This document shows, piece after piece, positions 7,538-15,924 of a DNA stretch of 64,000 nucleotides. Position numbers and translations under genes: made by a program. How positions within the stretch are numbered: the stretch's first letter is position 1; each line of letters opens with the position of its first letter. The stretch comes from Algibacter mikhailovii (GTDB lineage: Bacteria; Bacteroidota; Bacteroidia; Flavobacteriales; Flavobacteriaceae), in contig NZ_BMWZ01000007.1 of the NCBI RefSeq assembly GCF_014651495.1, positions 1-64,000 on the forward strand. The letters run 5' to 3'. A model generated the notes under the pieces. That model was not told the origin of the DNA, searched no databases, and saw only the letters and a list, made by a program, of their open reading frames with translations.

Positions 7538-8269
7538 ATGATAAAATTCTTTAGAAAAATTCGCCAAAACTTGCTTATGGAAAATAAAACTGGAAAGTAT
7601 TTTAAATATGCTATTGGTGAAATTGTTCTTGTTGTTATTGGAATTTTGATCGCATTGCAAATTAATAATTGGAACGAAAACAGGAAATCATCTGCTACAG
7701 AATTACTTCTATTAGAAGAATTAGATAAATCATTAGAAAACAATAAAGATATTTTATCTTCTCGTATAGAGAAGTTCAAGTTAATAGAAAAAGAGGCGGA
7801 ATTATTAATTGAACACATAGATGCTAAAAAAGAATATAATGATTCATTAGCTAGCTATTTTTCTTTACCATTAAGAAATTTTTCTTTTAGATTATCTTAT
7901 GCTTCTTTTGAAAATCTCAAAAGCCAAGGATTCGAAACTATCTCAAATGAGAGTTTACGCCTAAATATTATAAAATTATTTGATGAGGATTTTGGACTGG
8001 TTTTAGATAATGAAAATAAAGCAAGTGACTTATTTATACCTTATACTACATTTCTCAATAAACATTTTAGGACTATGATAGAAAATAATATTGTAATTGT
8101 AATTCCGAATGATTACGAATATATACTATCATCATCAGAGTATAAAAACATAATTTCTTTTACTAAAGTGTTATCAATTTTGTTCAATTCTAGATCTAAA
8201 GAAGTTATAGAAAGAATAGAAATTTTGAAAAATGAAATTTCATTGGAAATAAAATCAAAAACTAAATAA
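7538..8269 (+). CDS. DUF6090 family protein
   Basis: 243 residues. The N-terminus (MIKFFRKIRQNLLMENKTGK) followed by the membrane segment YAIGEIVLVVIGILIALQIN and NWNENRK is diagnostic of the DUF6090 family, very common in marine Flavobacteriia. One N-terminal transmembrane helix anchors a helical, probably coiled-coil domain (~45-243). The function is unknown. The ATG at 7538 lies only 23 bases after element 6, and the half-site CACAACAATGTATATATAA follows the stop by six bases. Confidence 0.8.
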   Translation: MIKFFRKIRQNLLMENKTGKYFKYAIGEIVLVVIGILIALQINNWNENRKSSATELLLLEELDKSLENNKDILSSRIEKFKLIEKEAELLIEHIDAKKEYNDSLASYFSLPLRNFSFRLSYASFENLKSQGFETISNESLRLNIIKLFDEDFGLVLDNENKASDLFIPYTTFLNKHFRTMIENNIVIVIPNDYEYILSSSEYKNIISFTKVLSILFNSRSKEVIERIEILKNEISLEIKSKTK

Positions 8270-8275
8270 CGAAAG

Positions 8276-8294
8276 CACAACAATGTATATATAA
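8276..8294. repeat. Cassette half-site
   Basis: CACAACAATGTATATATAA lies between the DUF6090 stop and the marC-family start, in a gap of only 43 bases. It matches the left arm of the palindromic elements (compare TAACAATGTGTAAAAATAA in element 6) but has no right arm, so it looks like a truncated site. Confidence 0.4.
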
Positions 8295-8312
8295 ATTTAA
8301 AAAACTATCATC

Positions 8313-8924
8313 ATGTTAGATGCTTTATTAACATCATTCATTACATTTTTCACAGTAATTGATCCAATTGGTACTATACCTGTTTTCATAGCCGTTACTT
8401 CATCCGCAAACAAAAGCGAAAGAAAAAAAATCGCTATCAAAGCGGCTCTAGTTGCAGCAGGAGTTCTATTATTTTTTATCGTATTAGGGGAGTTAATTTT
8501 AAATGCTATAGAAATTCCTTTACCAACTTTTCAAATTGCTGGTGGTATTGTTTTATTCCTTTTTGCCCTCACCATGATTTTTGGAGAGAGTAAACCCGAA
8601 ACAGAATTATCTGATATTGATAAAAAAGAAGATAAAGCGATTTTTCCATTGGCTATGCCTTCATTGGCTAGCCCAGGGGCAATACTAGCAGCAATTCTAC
8701 TTACTGAAAATAGCAAGCATAATATTCTGGATCAATCACTAACTGCATTAATGATGTTAGTTGTTGTGGCTATCGCCTTAATCCTGATGGTCTTGTCAGC
8801 AAAGATATTCAAATACATAGGTAACAGTGGTGCAGCAATAATTAGTAGAGTAATGGGTCTTCTTCTTTCAGCAGTGGCAGTTTCCAACATCCTTCAAGGC
8901 TTTAAGATATACTTTAATCTTTAA
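8313..8924 (+). CDS. MarC family integral membrane protein
   Basis: 203 residues with about six membrane helices spanning the whole MarC/UPF0056 family length. Family signatures are visible: FFTVIDPIGTIPVFIAVT near the N-terminus and PLAMPSLASPGAILAAILL in the middle. The family is annotated as putative small neutral amino-acid transporters; the old link to multiple antibiotic resistance is not supported. It is a single gene in the accessory array, with half-sites on both sides. ATG start at 8313. Confidence 0.85.
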   Translation: MLDALLTSFITFFTVIDPIGTIPVFIAVTSSANKSERKKIAIKAALVAAGVLLFFIVLGELILNAIEIPLPTFQIAGGIVLFLFALTMIFGESKPETELSDIDKKEDKAIFPLAMPSLASPGAILAAILLTENSKHNILDQSLTALMMLVVVAIALILMVLSAKIFKYIGNSGAAIISRVMGLLLSAVAVSNILQGFKIYFNL

Positions 8925-8941
8925 CTCATAATATTAACGGC

Positions 8942-8970
8942 ATACAACACTGCATATGGATATATTAACC
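8942..8970. repeat. Cassette half-site
   Basis: ATACAACACTGCATATGG (8942-8959), followed by an AT-rich tail, fits the left-arm consensus 17 bases after the MarC stop. I see no right arm before the next start at 9024. Confidence 0.35.
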
Positions 8971-9023
8971 TGAACCAAGATATCAACGGAACGATATTTG
9001 ATTAGAGTTTAAAAACTAACACA

Positions 9024-9803
9024 ATGAAAAAAATCACCTTTCTTTTTCTGCTGATATTTGGAATCAAATTTGCTTATGCCGATTGTGACACAAGAGGAAT
9101 ATCTTTCTTTCCAGAAACAAAAGAAATAAGCTTGAATTCAATGTTTATTATTCAAGGTTATGCCTTTAGCCAAAAGACAATAAACACTTTCAGAGACAGA
9201 ACAATCTATTTAGAAAGTGAAAACAGAGAAATAATTAAACTGAATGTTAAAGAAATTCTTAACGGTCAAATGGATTTGACGCAAGCCATTTTATGCCCTT
9301 TAACCGAATTAAAACCATACACAAAATACTACCTAAAATATTCTAATCAAACCGAAAAAGAATCAAATGAAATGAGACATTGGAATTCGGACAAAAAAGA
9401 GTATGAAAAAGTATTTTGGAAAACAACAAACAAAAAATCATGGGCTACTTTAAGTTCAAATTTAACTCTTGAATTTGATAAAACAGAAGTCATCCATTAC
9501 GGTTGTGGACCAAGCGCAAAGGCAATCTTTAACATAAAAAATAAATCAAGTTCTGAAGTTTGGTATAAAACGGAAGTAATTGACATTAAAACTAATAAAC
9601 AAACTACATTTTACATAAAAGAATGGAATAACCGGTTACATGTTGGACATGGCATGTGTGCAGGAGCATTTACTTTCCATAATAAGGGTAACTATAAAGT
9701 GAGATTTACACCATCGAATATTGACGGTAAATCATTAAAAGCAACTAAATGGTTCACTTTTGATAGCCCTTTTATGGTTGACAAAGGCCAATTCGGAAAT
9801 TAA
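9024..9803 (+). CDS. Secreted protein of unknown function
   Basis: 259 residues. A Sec signal peptide (MKKITFLFLLIFGIKFAYA) is cleaved near residue 19, giving a mature N-terminus DCDTRGISFFPET. The rest is beta-rich with no family I recognise. Cysteines at mature position 2, CPLTE, YGCGPSA and HGMCAG could form two disulphides outside the cytoplasm. The YGCGPSAKAIFNIKNKSS and later segments look like an immunoglobulin-like strand pattern, which is inference only. It belongs to the cassette region; CGTTGTACACC (9817-9827), resembling the right end of the elements, follows the stop. Confidence 0.65.
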   Translation: MKKITFLFLLIFGIKFAYADCDTRGISFFPETKEISLNSMFIIQGYAFSQKTINTFRDRTIYLESENREIIKLNVKEILNGQMDLTQAILCPLTELKPYTKYYLKYSNQTEKESNEMRHWNSDKKEYEKVFWKTTNKKSWATLSSNLTLEFDKTEVIHYGCGPSAKAIFNIKNKSSSEVWYKTEVIDIKTNKQTTFYIKEWNNRLHVGHGMCAGAFTFHNKGNYKVRFTPSNIDGKSLKATKWFTFDSPFMVDKGQFGN

Positions 9804-9845
9804 AAACACTCAAAATCGTTGTACACCATTTAAAATCAACAAGAA

Positions 9846-10355
9846 GTGGAAGAAAATATTAAAATAAGACCTCTCAAAATTTCGGACAAAACAGAATTAG
9901 CAAAACTTGCAAATAATAAAAAGATTTGGGATAATTTAAGAGACTACATTCCTTTTCCATATGGAGAAAATGATGCTGATCTTTTCATTACTTTGGCAAG
10001 GATAGAAAACCCAAAACAAACTTTCGCAATAGCATACAAAGGAAAACTATCTGGCATAATAAGTTTAGTCATTCAAATGGACGTTTATCAAAAATCGGCT
10101 GAAATTGGATATTGGATTGGCGAACCATATTGGGGAAATGGAATTGCAACAAAAGCTATTAAATTGATTACAGCATATGGATTTGACAACCTTGACTTAA
10201 AAAGGATTTATGCCGGTGTATTTGAATATAATATGGCATCAATGAAAGTCCTTGAGAAGAATGGATATGAAAAGGAAGGCATATTCAAAAAAGCGATTTT
10301 TAAAAATGATAAGGTCTGTGATGAACATAGATTTTTTAAACTGAATGCAAAGTAA
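9846..10355 (+). CDS. GNAT family N-acetyltransferase (RimJ/RimL-like)
   Basis: 169 residues from a GTG at 9846 (MEENIKIRPLKISDKTELAK); no upstream ATG is in frame. The fold is complete, with GYWIGEPYWGNGIATKAIKL carrying the acetyl-CoA loop and NMASMKVLEKNGYEKEG the typical RimJ/RimL end. It would acetylate an amino group on a protein or small molecule. Its close neighbours differ in function, as expected for independent cassettes. The remnant CGTTGTACACC lies 18 bases before the start. Confidence 0.85.
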   Translation: MEENIKIRPLKISDKTELAKLANNKKIWDNLRDYIPFPYGENDADLFITLARIENPKQTFAIAYKGKLSGIISLVIQMDVYQKSAEIGYWIGEPYWGNGIATKAIKLITAYGFDNLDLKRIYAGVFEYNMASMKVLEKNGYEKEGIFKKAIFKNDKVCDEHRFFKLNAK

Positions 10356-10360
10356 AAAAA

Positions 10361-10378
10361 GCTTACAACGCTCATTTA
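10361..10378. repeat. Cassette half-site
   Basis: GCTTACAACGCTCATTTA fills the whole gap between the GNAT stop and the next ATG at 10379. It resembles the left-arm motif but is shorter and diverged. Confidence 0.25.
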
Positions 10379-11044
10379 ATGAAAACAAATTTTTACATAG
10401 TATTTTTATTCGCGTTTTTAAGCAATTGCGATCCCTATACTGAAAAAGAGCAGTCAGAATGGGATAATGAAACAACGGAATTGATTTCAAACAGTTTTAT
10501 CGAAAATCAAAATCAATCGGACTTTGAAATAATAAATCTTGATTCTCTAAAAAACTTTAGGGAACTAATAAAAAAAATGCAAAAGCTATCGTGTGAGGCT
10601 AAGTCCATTGGACTGGAATTTAAACAGAATGACACCATTTATAAGCTCACCGGATGGGCAGCTTGCCCATCTAGCAATGTAACATCTTGCCACTTTAATC
10701 GCAATACCATTTACATAAAAAACGATTCTCTAAAAAACTTCTCTGGAAACTGGGACAAAATGGTGCACATAAACCATCTAGATAGTGAAATCAAAAATAT
10801 AACCTTGAAAAATCACCACTTTCAATACAATAAAAACATTCTAAAACCCGCATTAATACATTTACACATTGAGGATAAGTTTTCAATTTCAAAAACAAAA
10901 GAAGTTCTTAAAGAAATAACACGACAATTCGAAAAAATTAATGCCGAAAGGCCGGACTTTTTTCGTTACAATATTTTATTTGAGGGATTCAGTTGGTTGG
11001 ACATACCACCACCCCCGCCCCCACCTGAACTGAAAAAAAAATAA
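10379..11044 (+). CDS. Lipoprotein of unknown function with C-terminal polyproline
   Basis: 221 residues. The leader MKTNFYIVFLFAFLSNC has a usable lipobox (FLSNC), so the protein is probably anchored through Cys17. The mature part is soluble, with no family I recognise, and carries Cys residues in LSCEAKS, AACPSS and TSCHF. It ends with seven consecutive prolines followed by ELKKK. The broken lipoprotein at 4510-5147 also has a run of seven prolines. The half-site GACAACATTGAGCATATAC (11066-11084) follows the stop. Confidence 0.6.
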   Translation: MKTNFYIVFLFAFLSNCDPYTEKEQSEWDNETTELISNSFIENQNQSDFEIINLDSLKNFRELIKKMQKLSCEAKSIGLEFKQNDTIYKLTGWAACPSSNVTSCHFNRNTIYIKNDSLKNFSGNWDKMVHINHLDSEIKNITLKNHHFQYNKNILKPALIHLHIEDKFSISKTKEVLKEITRQFEKINAERPDFFRYNILFEGFSWLDIPPPPPPPELKKK

Positions 11045-11065
11045 CTACCATTTGGAAATCCTAGA

Positions 11066-11084
11066 GACAACATTGAGCATATAC
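11066..11084. repeat. Cassette half-site, last of the array
   Basis: GACAACATTGAGCATATAC lies 21 bases after the polyproline lipoprotein. It is the last clear copy of the left-arm motif before the genome turns to core-type genes. A weaker CACAATGTATC is at 11141-11151. Confidence 0.35.
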
Positions 11085-11176
11085 TGACATCCTTTTAGTA
11101 GTTAAAAACGGAAAATTGTATAACAATAAATAAGGCAATCACCACAATGTATCAAAAATAGCAGCCCTTTAAAAAA

Positions 11177-12088
11177 ATGAAAATAAAAACATTATACCTT
11201 CTTTCTCTTATAACAATACTTTCTTGTCAAAGCGAGAAGAAAAAACAAATGAACACTATTGATGAAGAAGCATGGATTTCTCTTTTTAATAAAAAAGACC
11301 TATCCAATTGGACCATTAAATTTACTGGTGAGGACTTAAAAAAGAACTATAAAGAAACTTTTGTTGTTGAAGATAGTATGCTACGAATAAGGTATGACCA
11401 CTATGAAAACTTTGATAATAAGTTTGCACACATCTATTACAACACGCCGTATTCGTATTACAAACTAAAATTTGATTATCGCTTTACTGGTGAACAAACC
11501 GAAGGAGGATCTCCTTGGAATGTAAGAAATAGCGGTGTTATGCTTCACGCCCAATCAGCAGAAAGTAATGACTTCAATCAAAACTTTCCTGTTTCGGTAG
11601 AATTGCAACTTCTTGGTGGACTCAATGACCAAAATCAACGTACTACAGGTAATGTGTGCACACCAGGAACAGTGGTGGTTATGGGAGACACCCTCAATTA
11701 CAAACATTGTATTCCCTCGAGTTCAAAAACCTATTTTGGAGACCAGTGGGTACATGCCGAAGCTATAGTTATGGGCGGAGAATCTATGACTTTCATTGTT
11801 GAAAAAGATACCGTACTAAAGTTTAAATCCCCACAAATTGGTGCTTCAAAACCCAATGCTCATTATGAAGGTGAATACTGGAATAACTGGGGCATAAATC
11901 CTGACACCTGGAAAGATAAAGCAGGAGAAATTATTACTGAAGGGTATATCGCTCTGCAGGCCGAAAGCCATCCTATAGATTTTAAAAATATAGAATTACT
12001 AGATCTATGCGGTTGTAAAGATCCAAAAGCAAAAAACTATAAATCTTATTATGTAAAGGACGATCCTAAATCTTGTATTTACCAGTAA
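11177..12088 (+). CDS. DUF1080 (3-keto-disaccharide hydrolase-like) lipoprotein
   Basis: 303 residues. The leader ends in a lipobox (LLSLITILSC, Cys17). One DUF1080/3-keto-disaccharide hydrolase domain follows, with the family opening SLFNKKDLSNWTIK (~38-51), a concanavalin-like beta-sandwich, and the conserved middle NSGVMLHAQ and VELQLLGG. The end EGYIALQAESHPIDFKNIEL is typical. It is predicted to bind or cleave a modified glycan at the cell surface. The C-terminus adds a short Cys-containing tail (DLCGCKDPKAKNY, DDPKSCIYQ). It marks the boundary between the accessory array and core genes. Confidence 0.85.
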   Translation: MKIKTLYLLSLITILSCQSEKKKQMNTIDEEAWISLFNKKDLSNWTIKFTGEDLKKNYKETFVVEDSMLRIRYDHYENFDNKFAHIYYNTPYSYYKLKFDYRFTGEQTEGGSPWNVRNSGVMLHAQSAESNDFNQNFPVSVELQLLGGLNDQNQRTTGNVCTPGTVVVMGDTLNYKHCIPSSSKTYFGDQWVHAEAIVMGGESMTFIVEKDTVLKFKSPQIGASKPNAHYEGEYWNNWGINPDTWKDKAGEIITEGYIALQAESHPIDFKNIELLDLCGCKDPKAKNYKSYYVKDDPKSCIYQ

Positions 12089-12129
12089 ACGTTTAATGCA
12101 TCAAAAACTTAAAAACCATAGATAAAAAA

Positions 12130-12164
12130 GAAACCGCCTAAAGTTGAATACTTTAAACGGTTTC
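12130..12164. terminator. Terminator between convergent genes
   Basis: GAAACCGCCTAAAG (12130-12143) and CTTTAAACGGTTTC (12151-12164) pair with a single-base bulge around a 7-base loop. It lies between the converging DUF1080 gene and the lipoprotein gene on the minus strand. It could serve either strand; the A-run just left of it fits the minus strand. Confidence 0.7.
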
Positions 12165-12191
12165 GAACTAAATAACCAACCAAAGTTACTA

Positions 12192-13139
12192 TTATACCCT
12201 TGTTTTTTCTCTCGGGTTTTCTATTCTATCTTTTTTAAACTTACGTATCTTGTTTTTTTGTTCTTTTTTACCATCAGTTGTTTTTAAATACTGAATATAT
12301 CCTCTTCCTTTAAATTGATAAATGGTTTCAGATGCCGGATGAAACAACTCTATGGTCTTGTCATTTATAACGGTCAATTCAAAAAAAGCATTGCCCATGT
12401 AATCATAATCTAATGTTAAAGTTTTTAGGTATAAATTATCAGTGATATTTCCAACGCCATAAAGCCCAATATAATCCCAGAACACATAATTAGGATTCAT
12501 CCCTATATCATCTTTCGAACTCCTAAATGTTGAATCATTGCCTCCAGCCAAAAATTGTAAATAATTTTCACTATCAAAGGCATTTAAAGCACCAAACTCA
12601 CTGGTATAGACTTTCTCCCAAGCCTCATATTCTTGTAAGAAATAATGAATATTATCATAAAAAACAAAATCATAATCAAATTCATCACGCTGATATCCTT
12701 CTAAAAAGTATGATGTATCATTATCTGGGTTGTATAACTCTATTCTGCTATTATTAATTTGAAACACATCAAAAGTTGAAAACCCATCTAAATCATGATT
12801 GACATCTAATATCATTTTATAGGCATCATAATTTGCAACATCAATACCAAATCCATCGCCACTATTACCAATACCCACAATATTGTTATTTGCATATAAA
12901 ACACCATTTAAAAAAGAAATGGTAAATGCTTTCTGCAAAAATGGGGTTTCACCATAGCCAAGAGTAGCGTTTATATCTACATACCAAAGTTCATAAGAAC
13001 TTAATAACTCATTAACCGTAAGTGGAATTGGTTCAATGGGCTGCTCAATAATTACTGTTTCAACCAGCGTTTCTCTGTAACAGGACGTAAATAGCATTGC
13101 TGCTAAGGTGAAGATGCCAAGTAATTTTATTGTTTTCAT
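12192..13139 (-). CDS. Conserved flavobacterial lipoprotein of unknown function
   Basis: 315 residues from the ATG at 13139; a TTG 27 codons upstream is less likely because the leader MKTIKLLGIFTLAAMLFTSC would then be internal. The lipobox is LFTSC (Cys20). The mature part seems to hold two similar halves ending in related strands: NNSRIELYNPDNDTSYFLEG and NDKTIELFHPASETIYQFKG. This suggests a duplicated beta domain, perhaps lipocalin-like, which is inference. The C-terminus is very basic (KKEQKNKIRKFKKDRIENPR). It is divergent from gpsA. Confidence 0.65.
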   Translation of the reverse strand: MKTIKLLGIFTLAAMLFTSCYRETLVETVIIEQPIEPIPLTVNELLSSYELWYVDINATLGYGETPFLQKAFTISFLNGVLYANNNIVGIGNSGDGFGIDVANYDAYKMILDVNHDLDGFSTFDVFQINNSRIELYNPDNDTSYFLEGYQRDEFDYDFVFYDNIHYFLQEYEAWEKVYTSEFGALNAFDSENYLQFLAGGNDSTFRSSKDDIGMNPNYVFWDYIGLYGVGNITDNLYLKTLTLDYDYMGNAFFELTVINDKTIELFHPASETIYQFKGRGYIQYLKTTDGKKEQKNKIRKFKKDRIENPREKTRV

Positions 13140-13239
13140 AGTACATTCATTTAGGGTTCTTGTTTTATAGGTTCCAAAACGCGTGCCAAAAAAGAAATCA
13201 TATCCATAATATAGTTTCAATACGCTTTAATATTTTATG

Positions 13240-13247
13240 TATTTTTG
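13240..13247 (+). promoter_or_regulatory. -7 promoter element of gpsA
   Basis: TATTTTTG matches the Bacteroidota -7 consensus TAnnTTTG, 23 bases before the gpsA start. No convincing -33 TTG at the usual distance was noted. Confidence 0.45.
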
Positions 13248-13270
13248 AATAAGGAATTGATTTACTTTTT

Positions 13271-14272
13271 ATGGATAAACCTTTAAAATATGCGGTTTTT
13301 GGCGCTGGTAGTTGGGCAACAGCTATTGTAAAAATGCTTTCTGAAAATTTAGATGAAATTGGTTGGTATATGCGCAGTGTTTATACCAAAGAGCATTTAT
13401 TAAGGGAACAGCACAACCCTAATTATTTAAGTTCGGTTGAGTTCCATTTGGAGCAATTAAAATTAAGCAATGACATCAACGAAATTGCAGAATACGCCGA
13501 TGTCTTAATTTTTGTGATTCCCTCTGCTTTTATTCATAGTGAATTAGAAAAATTAAGGATTGATATTTCTAAAAAAATCATTGTATCAGCCGTTAAAGGT
13601 ATTATGCCTGAAACAGGATTACTAGTAGGCGAGCATTTCCATGATGTTTATAATATACCTTATGATAATATTGCAGTAATAGCTGGTCCATGTCATGCTG
13701 AAGAAGTGGCTTTAGAACGTTTATCGTATTTGACTATTTCATGCTCTGATGCTGATAAAGCCAAATCCATAGCCGAAAATCTATCTAGTGATTATATAAA
13801 AACTAAAATAAGTGATGATATAATAGGCGTTGAATATGCCGTTATGCTCAAGAATATTTATGCTATAGCGGCAGGCATAGCGCATGGCTTGGGGTATGGT
13901 GATAATTTTCAAAGTGTTTTGATGAGTAATGCCGTTCGGGAAATGAAACGGTTTATAAAGAAAAGACATAAAATGAAACGTAATATAAATAACTCCGCTT
14001 ATTTAGGGGATTTATTAGTAACTGGCTATTCGGTATTTTCAAGAAATAGAATGTTTGGCAATATGATTGGAAAAGGCTACACGGTTAAATCTGCACAAAT
14101 GGAAATGAATATGGTGGCCGAAGGTTATTATGCCACAAAAAGTGCGCACTTACTCCATGAAAAAAGTGCAAAAAAATCGCAAATCCCAATTATCAATGCG
14201 GTTTACCAAATTTTATACGAAAACAAAAACCCTAAGAAAGTATTTAAGCGTTTAACTGAAAAGTTAGATTAA
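13271..14272 (+). CDS. gpsA: NAD(P)H-dependent glycerol-3-phosphate dehydrogenase
   Basis: 333 residues, the full length for GpsA. It makes sn-glycerol 3-phosphate from dihydroxyacetone phosphate for phospholipid synthesis, in the cytosol. The N-terminal Rossmann motif is GAGSWATA (residues 8-15). The family core with the catalytic Lys is in EYAVMLKNIYAIAAGIAHGL, followed by GYGDN. The C-terminal domain contains GDLLVTGYSVFSRNRMFG and the tail ends with IPIINAVYQILYENKNPK. It is transcribed alone and divergently from the lipoprotein gene. ATG start at 13271. Confidence 0.95.
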   Translation: MDKPLKYAVFGAGSWATAIVKMLSENLDEIGWYMRSVYTKEHLLREQHNPNYLSSVEFHLEQLKLSNDINEIAEYADVLIFVIPSAFIHSELEKLRIDISKKIIVSAVKGIMPETGLLVGEHFHDVYNIPYDNIAVIAGPCHAEEVALERLSYLTISCSDADKAKSIAENLSSDYIKTKISDDIIGVEYAVMLKNIYAIAAGIAHGLGYGDNFQSVLMSNAVREMKRFIKKRHKMKRNINNSAYLGDLLVTGYSVFSRNRMFGNMIGKGYTVKSAQMEMNMVAEGYYATKSAHLLHEKSAKKSQIPIINAVYQILYENKNPKKVFKRLTEKLD

Positions 14273-14316
14273 TACCGAATAAAAATCTACCGTAGTAGTT
14301 TCTAAATAAAAAGATA

Positions 14317-14712
14317 TTACTTGGCTAAAACGCCTTTCACGGCCATCAAAGGAATAGACTGTAACGCTTTAAGATTAATAGTGTTTTCCCGAAACAAGTA
14401 GGTCTTATCAAACATTTGATTGCCCTCAAAAAATGTCACTTTAAAGGTATTGTTTAATGCAAATAATTCTTCTTGCATCAACTCAATTTTAGCATAGCTT
14501 TGTTTTGGCAACTTATCTAACTTCTTCCTAAAAACAGATGTGGCTTTCTTTTTAGAGTAACCACTGGTTACAATCAATACTAGCTCTAAATCCACGGCCT
14601 TATTATTAATGATGTAGGCATTCCAATCTTGTGTTTTGTAAATAGCATTGTATTCATTGACGATAGCAATGTAAACATCTTCAACGACTGGAATATGAAT
14701 GTCCTTTTTCAT
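14317..14712 (-). CDS. Hypothetical protein downstream of pheS
   Basis: 131 residues, soluble, no signal peptide. It reads MKKDIHIPVVEDVYIAIVNE and later LMQEELFALNNTFKVTFFEG; I recognise no domain. Its start lies four bases after the pheS stop, so it is probably cotranscribed with pheS and is a conserved flavobacterial cytosolic protein. A link to translation would rest on position only. Confidence 0.6.
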   Translation of the reverse strand: MKKDIHIPVVEDVYIAIVNEYNAIYKTQDWNAYIINNKAVDLELVLIVTSGYSKKKATSVFRKKLDKLPKQSYAKIELMQEELFALNNTFKVTFFEGNQMFDKTYLFRENTINLKALQSIPLMAVKGVLAK

Positions 14713-14716
14713 TAAC

Positions 14717-15736
14717 TTATAAAGCTGACTTAAACTGCTCTAAAAACCTCACATCATTTTCACTCAATAGGCGGATATCTCCTATTTGGTGTAATAACAT
14801 GGCAATACGATCTATTCCAACACCAAAAGCAAAACCAGAATACTCGGTTGCATCTATTTTACAGTTTTCTAATACATTGGGATCAACCATACCACAACCA
14901 CCAATTTCTAACCAACCGGTGCCTTTAGTGATTTTATAATCGGTTTCTGTTTCTAACCCCCAATACACATCAATTTCGGCACTAGGCTCTGTAAAAGGAA
15001 AGTAAGACGGACGTAGTCGTATTTTAGATTTCCCAAACATTTCGGTGGTGAAATGTTGCAAGGTTTGCTTTAAATCAGCAAAACTTACATCTTTATCAAT
15101 ATACAAGCCTTCTACTTGATGGAAAAAACAATGTGAACGTGCAGAAATAGCTTCATTTCTATACACTCTACCCGGAGAAATTGTACGAATAGGCGGTTTA
15201 TTATTCTCCATATAACGCACCTGCACAGAACTGGTATGTGTACGTAATAAAATATCAGGGTTCGTTTGAATAAAAAATGTATCCTGCATATCTCGTGCAG
15301 GGTGATATTCAGGCAGGTTTAAGGCTGTAAAGTTGTGCCAGTCGTCTTCAATTTCTGGACCTTCACTTACATTAAAACCAATACGCGAAAAAATATCAAT
15401 AATTTGATTTTTTACAATAGAAATTGGGTGACGTGCTCCAATTTGAACAGGTGCTCCAGGTCGGGACAGGTCGCCATAAACACCTTTAACCTCCTCTTTA
15501 CTTTCCAGCTCCTCTTTTAAAGCATTTACTTTATCTTCCGCCGTTTTTTTAAGCTTATTTATAGTTTGACCAAATTCTTTTTTTTGATCGTTCGCAACAT
15601 TTTTAAATTCGGCAAAAAAGTCATTCAACAAGCCTTTTTTACCCAAATACTTGATACGAAAATGCTCTACCTCTTCCTTTGACTGCGCTTTAAAAGCCTC
15701 AGCTTCTTCTATAAGTTCTTTTATCTTATCTATCAT
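14717..15736 (-). CDS. pheS: Phenylalanyl-tRNA synthetase alpha subunit
   Basis: 339 residues, the normal length of bacterial PheS. It charges tRNA-Phe as part of the alpha2beta2 enzyme. The N-terminal coiled coil (~1-85) is followed by the class II core: motif 1 region HPISIVKNQIIDIFSRIGF, FHQVEGLYIDKDVSFADLK with motif 2 arginines near RVYRNEAISARSH, and motif 3 as GFAFGVGIDRIAMLLHQI. The partner pheT is not adjacent, as is common in this group. A -7 element lies 21 bases upstream. ATG start at 15736. Confidence 0.97.
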   Translation of the reverse strand: MIDKIKELIEEAEAFKAQSKEEVEHFRIKYLGKKGLLNDFFAEFKNVANDQKKEFGQTINKLKKTAEDKVNALKEELESKEEVKGVYGDLSRPGAPVQIGARHPISIVKNQIIDIFSRIGFNVSEGPEIEDDWHNFTALNLPEYHPARDMQDTFFIQTNPDILLRTHTSSVQVRYMENNKPPIRTISPGRVYRNEAISARSHCFFHQVEGLYIDKDVSFADLKQTLQHFTTEMFGKSKIRLRPSYFPFTEPSAEIDVYWGLETETDYKITKGTGWLEIGGCGMVDPNVLENCKIDATEYSGFAFGVGIDRIAMLLHQIGDIRLLSENDVRFLEQFKSAL

Positions 15737-15756
15737 GACCTATTTCAAAATGATGG

Positions 15757-15764
15757 CAAATTTA
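15757..15764 (-). promoter_or_regulatory. -7 promoter element of pheS
   Basis: CAAATTTA on the + strand reads TAAATTTG on the minus strand, an exact match to TAnnTTTG, 21 bases upstream of the pheS ATG. Confidence 0.5.
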
Positions 15765-15924
15765 CTATTTTTTAAGTGAATGGCATTAGGGATTACATGG
15801 GAATTCCGTTTAATGAGGCGTGAATAAATAGATTCTTAGAATACCCATATGCTCAATAACTCGACAATAACAGGCGAAAAACATTAAAATAAGTTTGCCA
15901 CCTAGTTTAATCCAACTAATAACT

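Noticed and set aside
1-11100. CRISPR array explanation for the repeated palindromes
   Set aside because: Spacing is irregular at gene length, repeats are degenerate and long, and no cas genes are present.
12130-12164. Riboswitch or structured RNA
   Set aside because: It is a simple hairpin between convergent genes; a terminator explains it.
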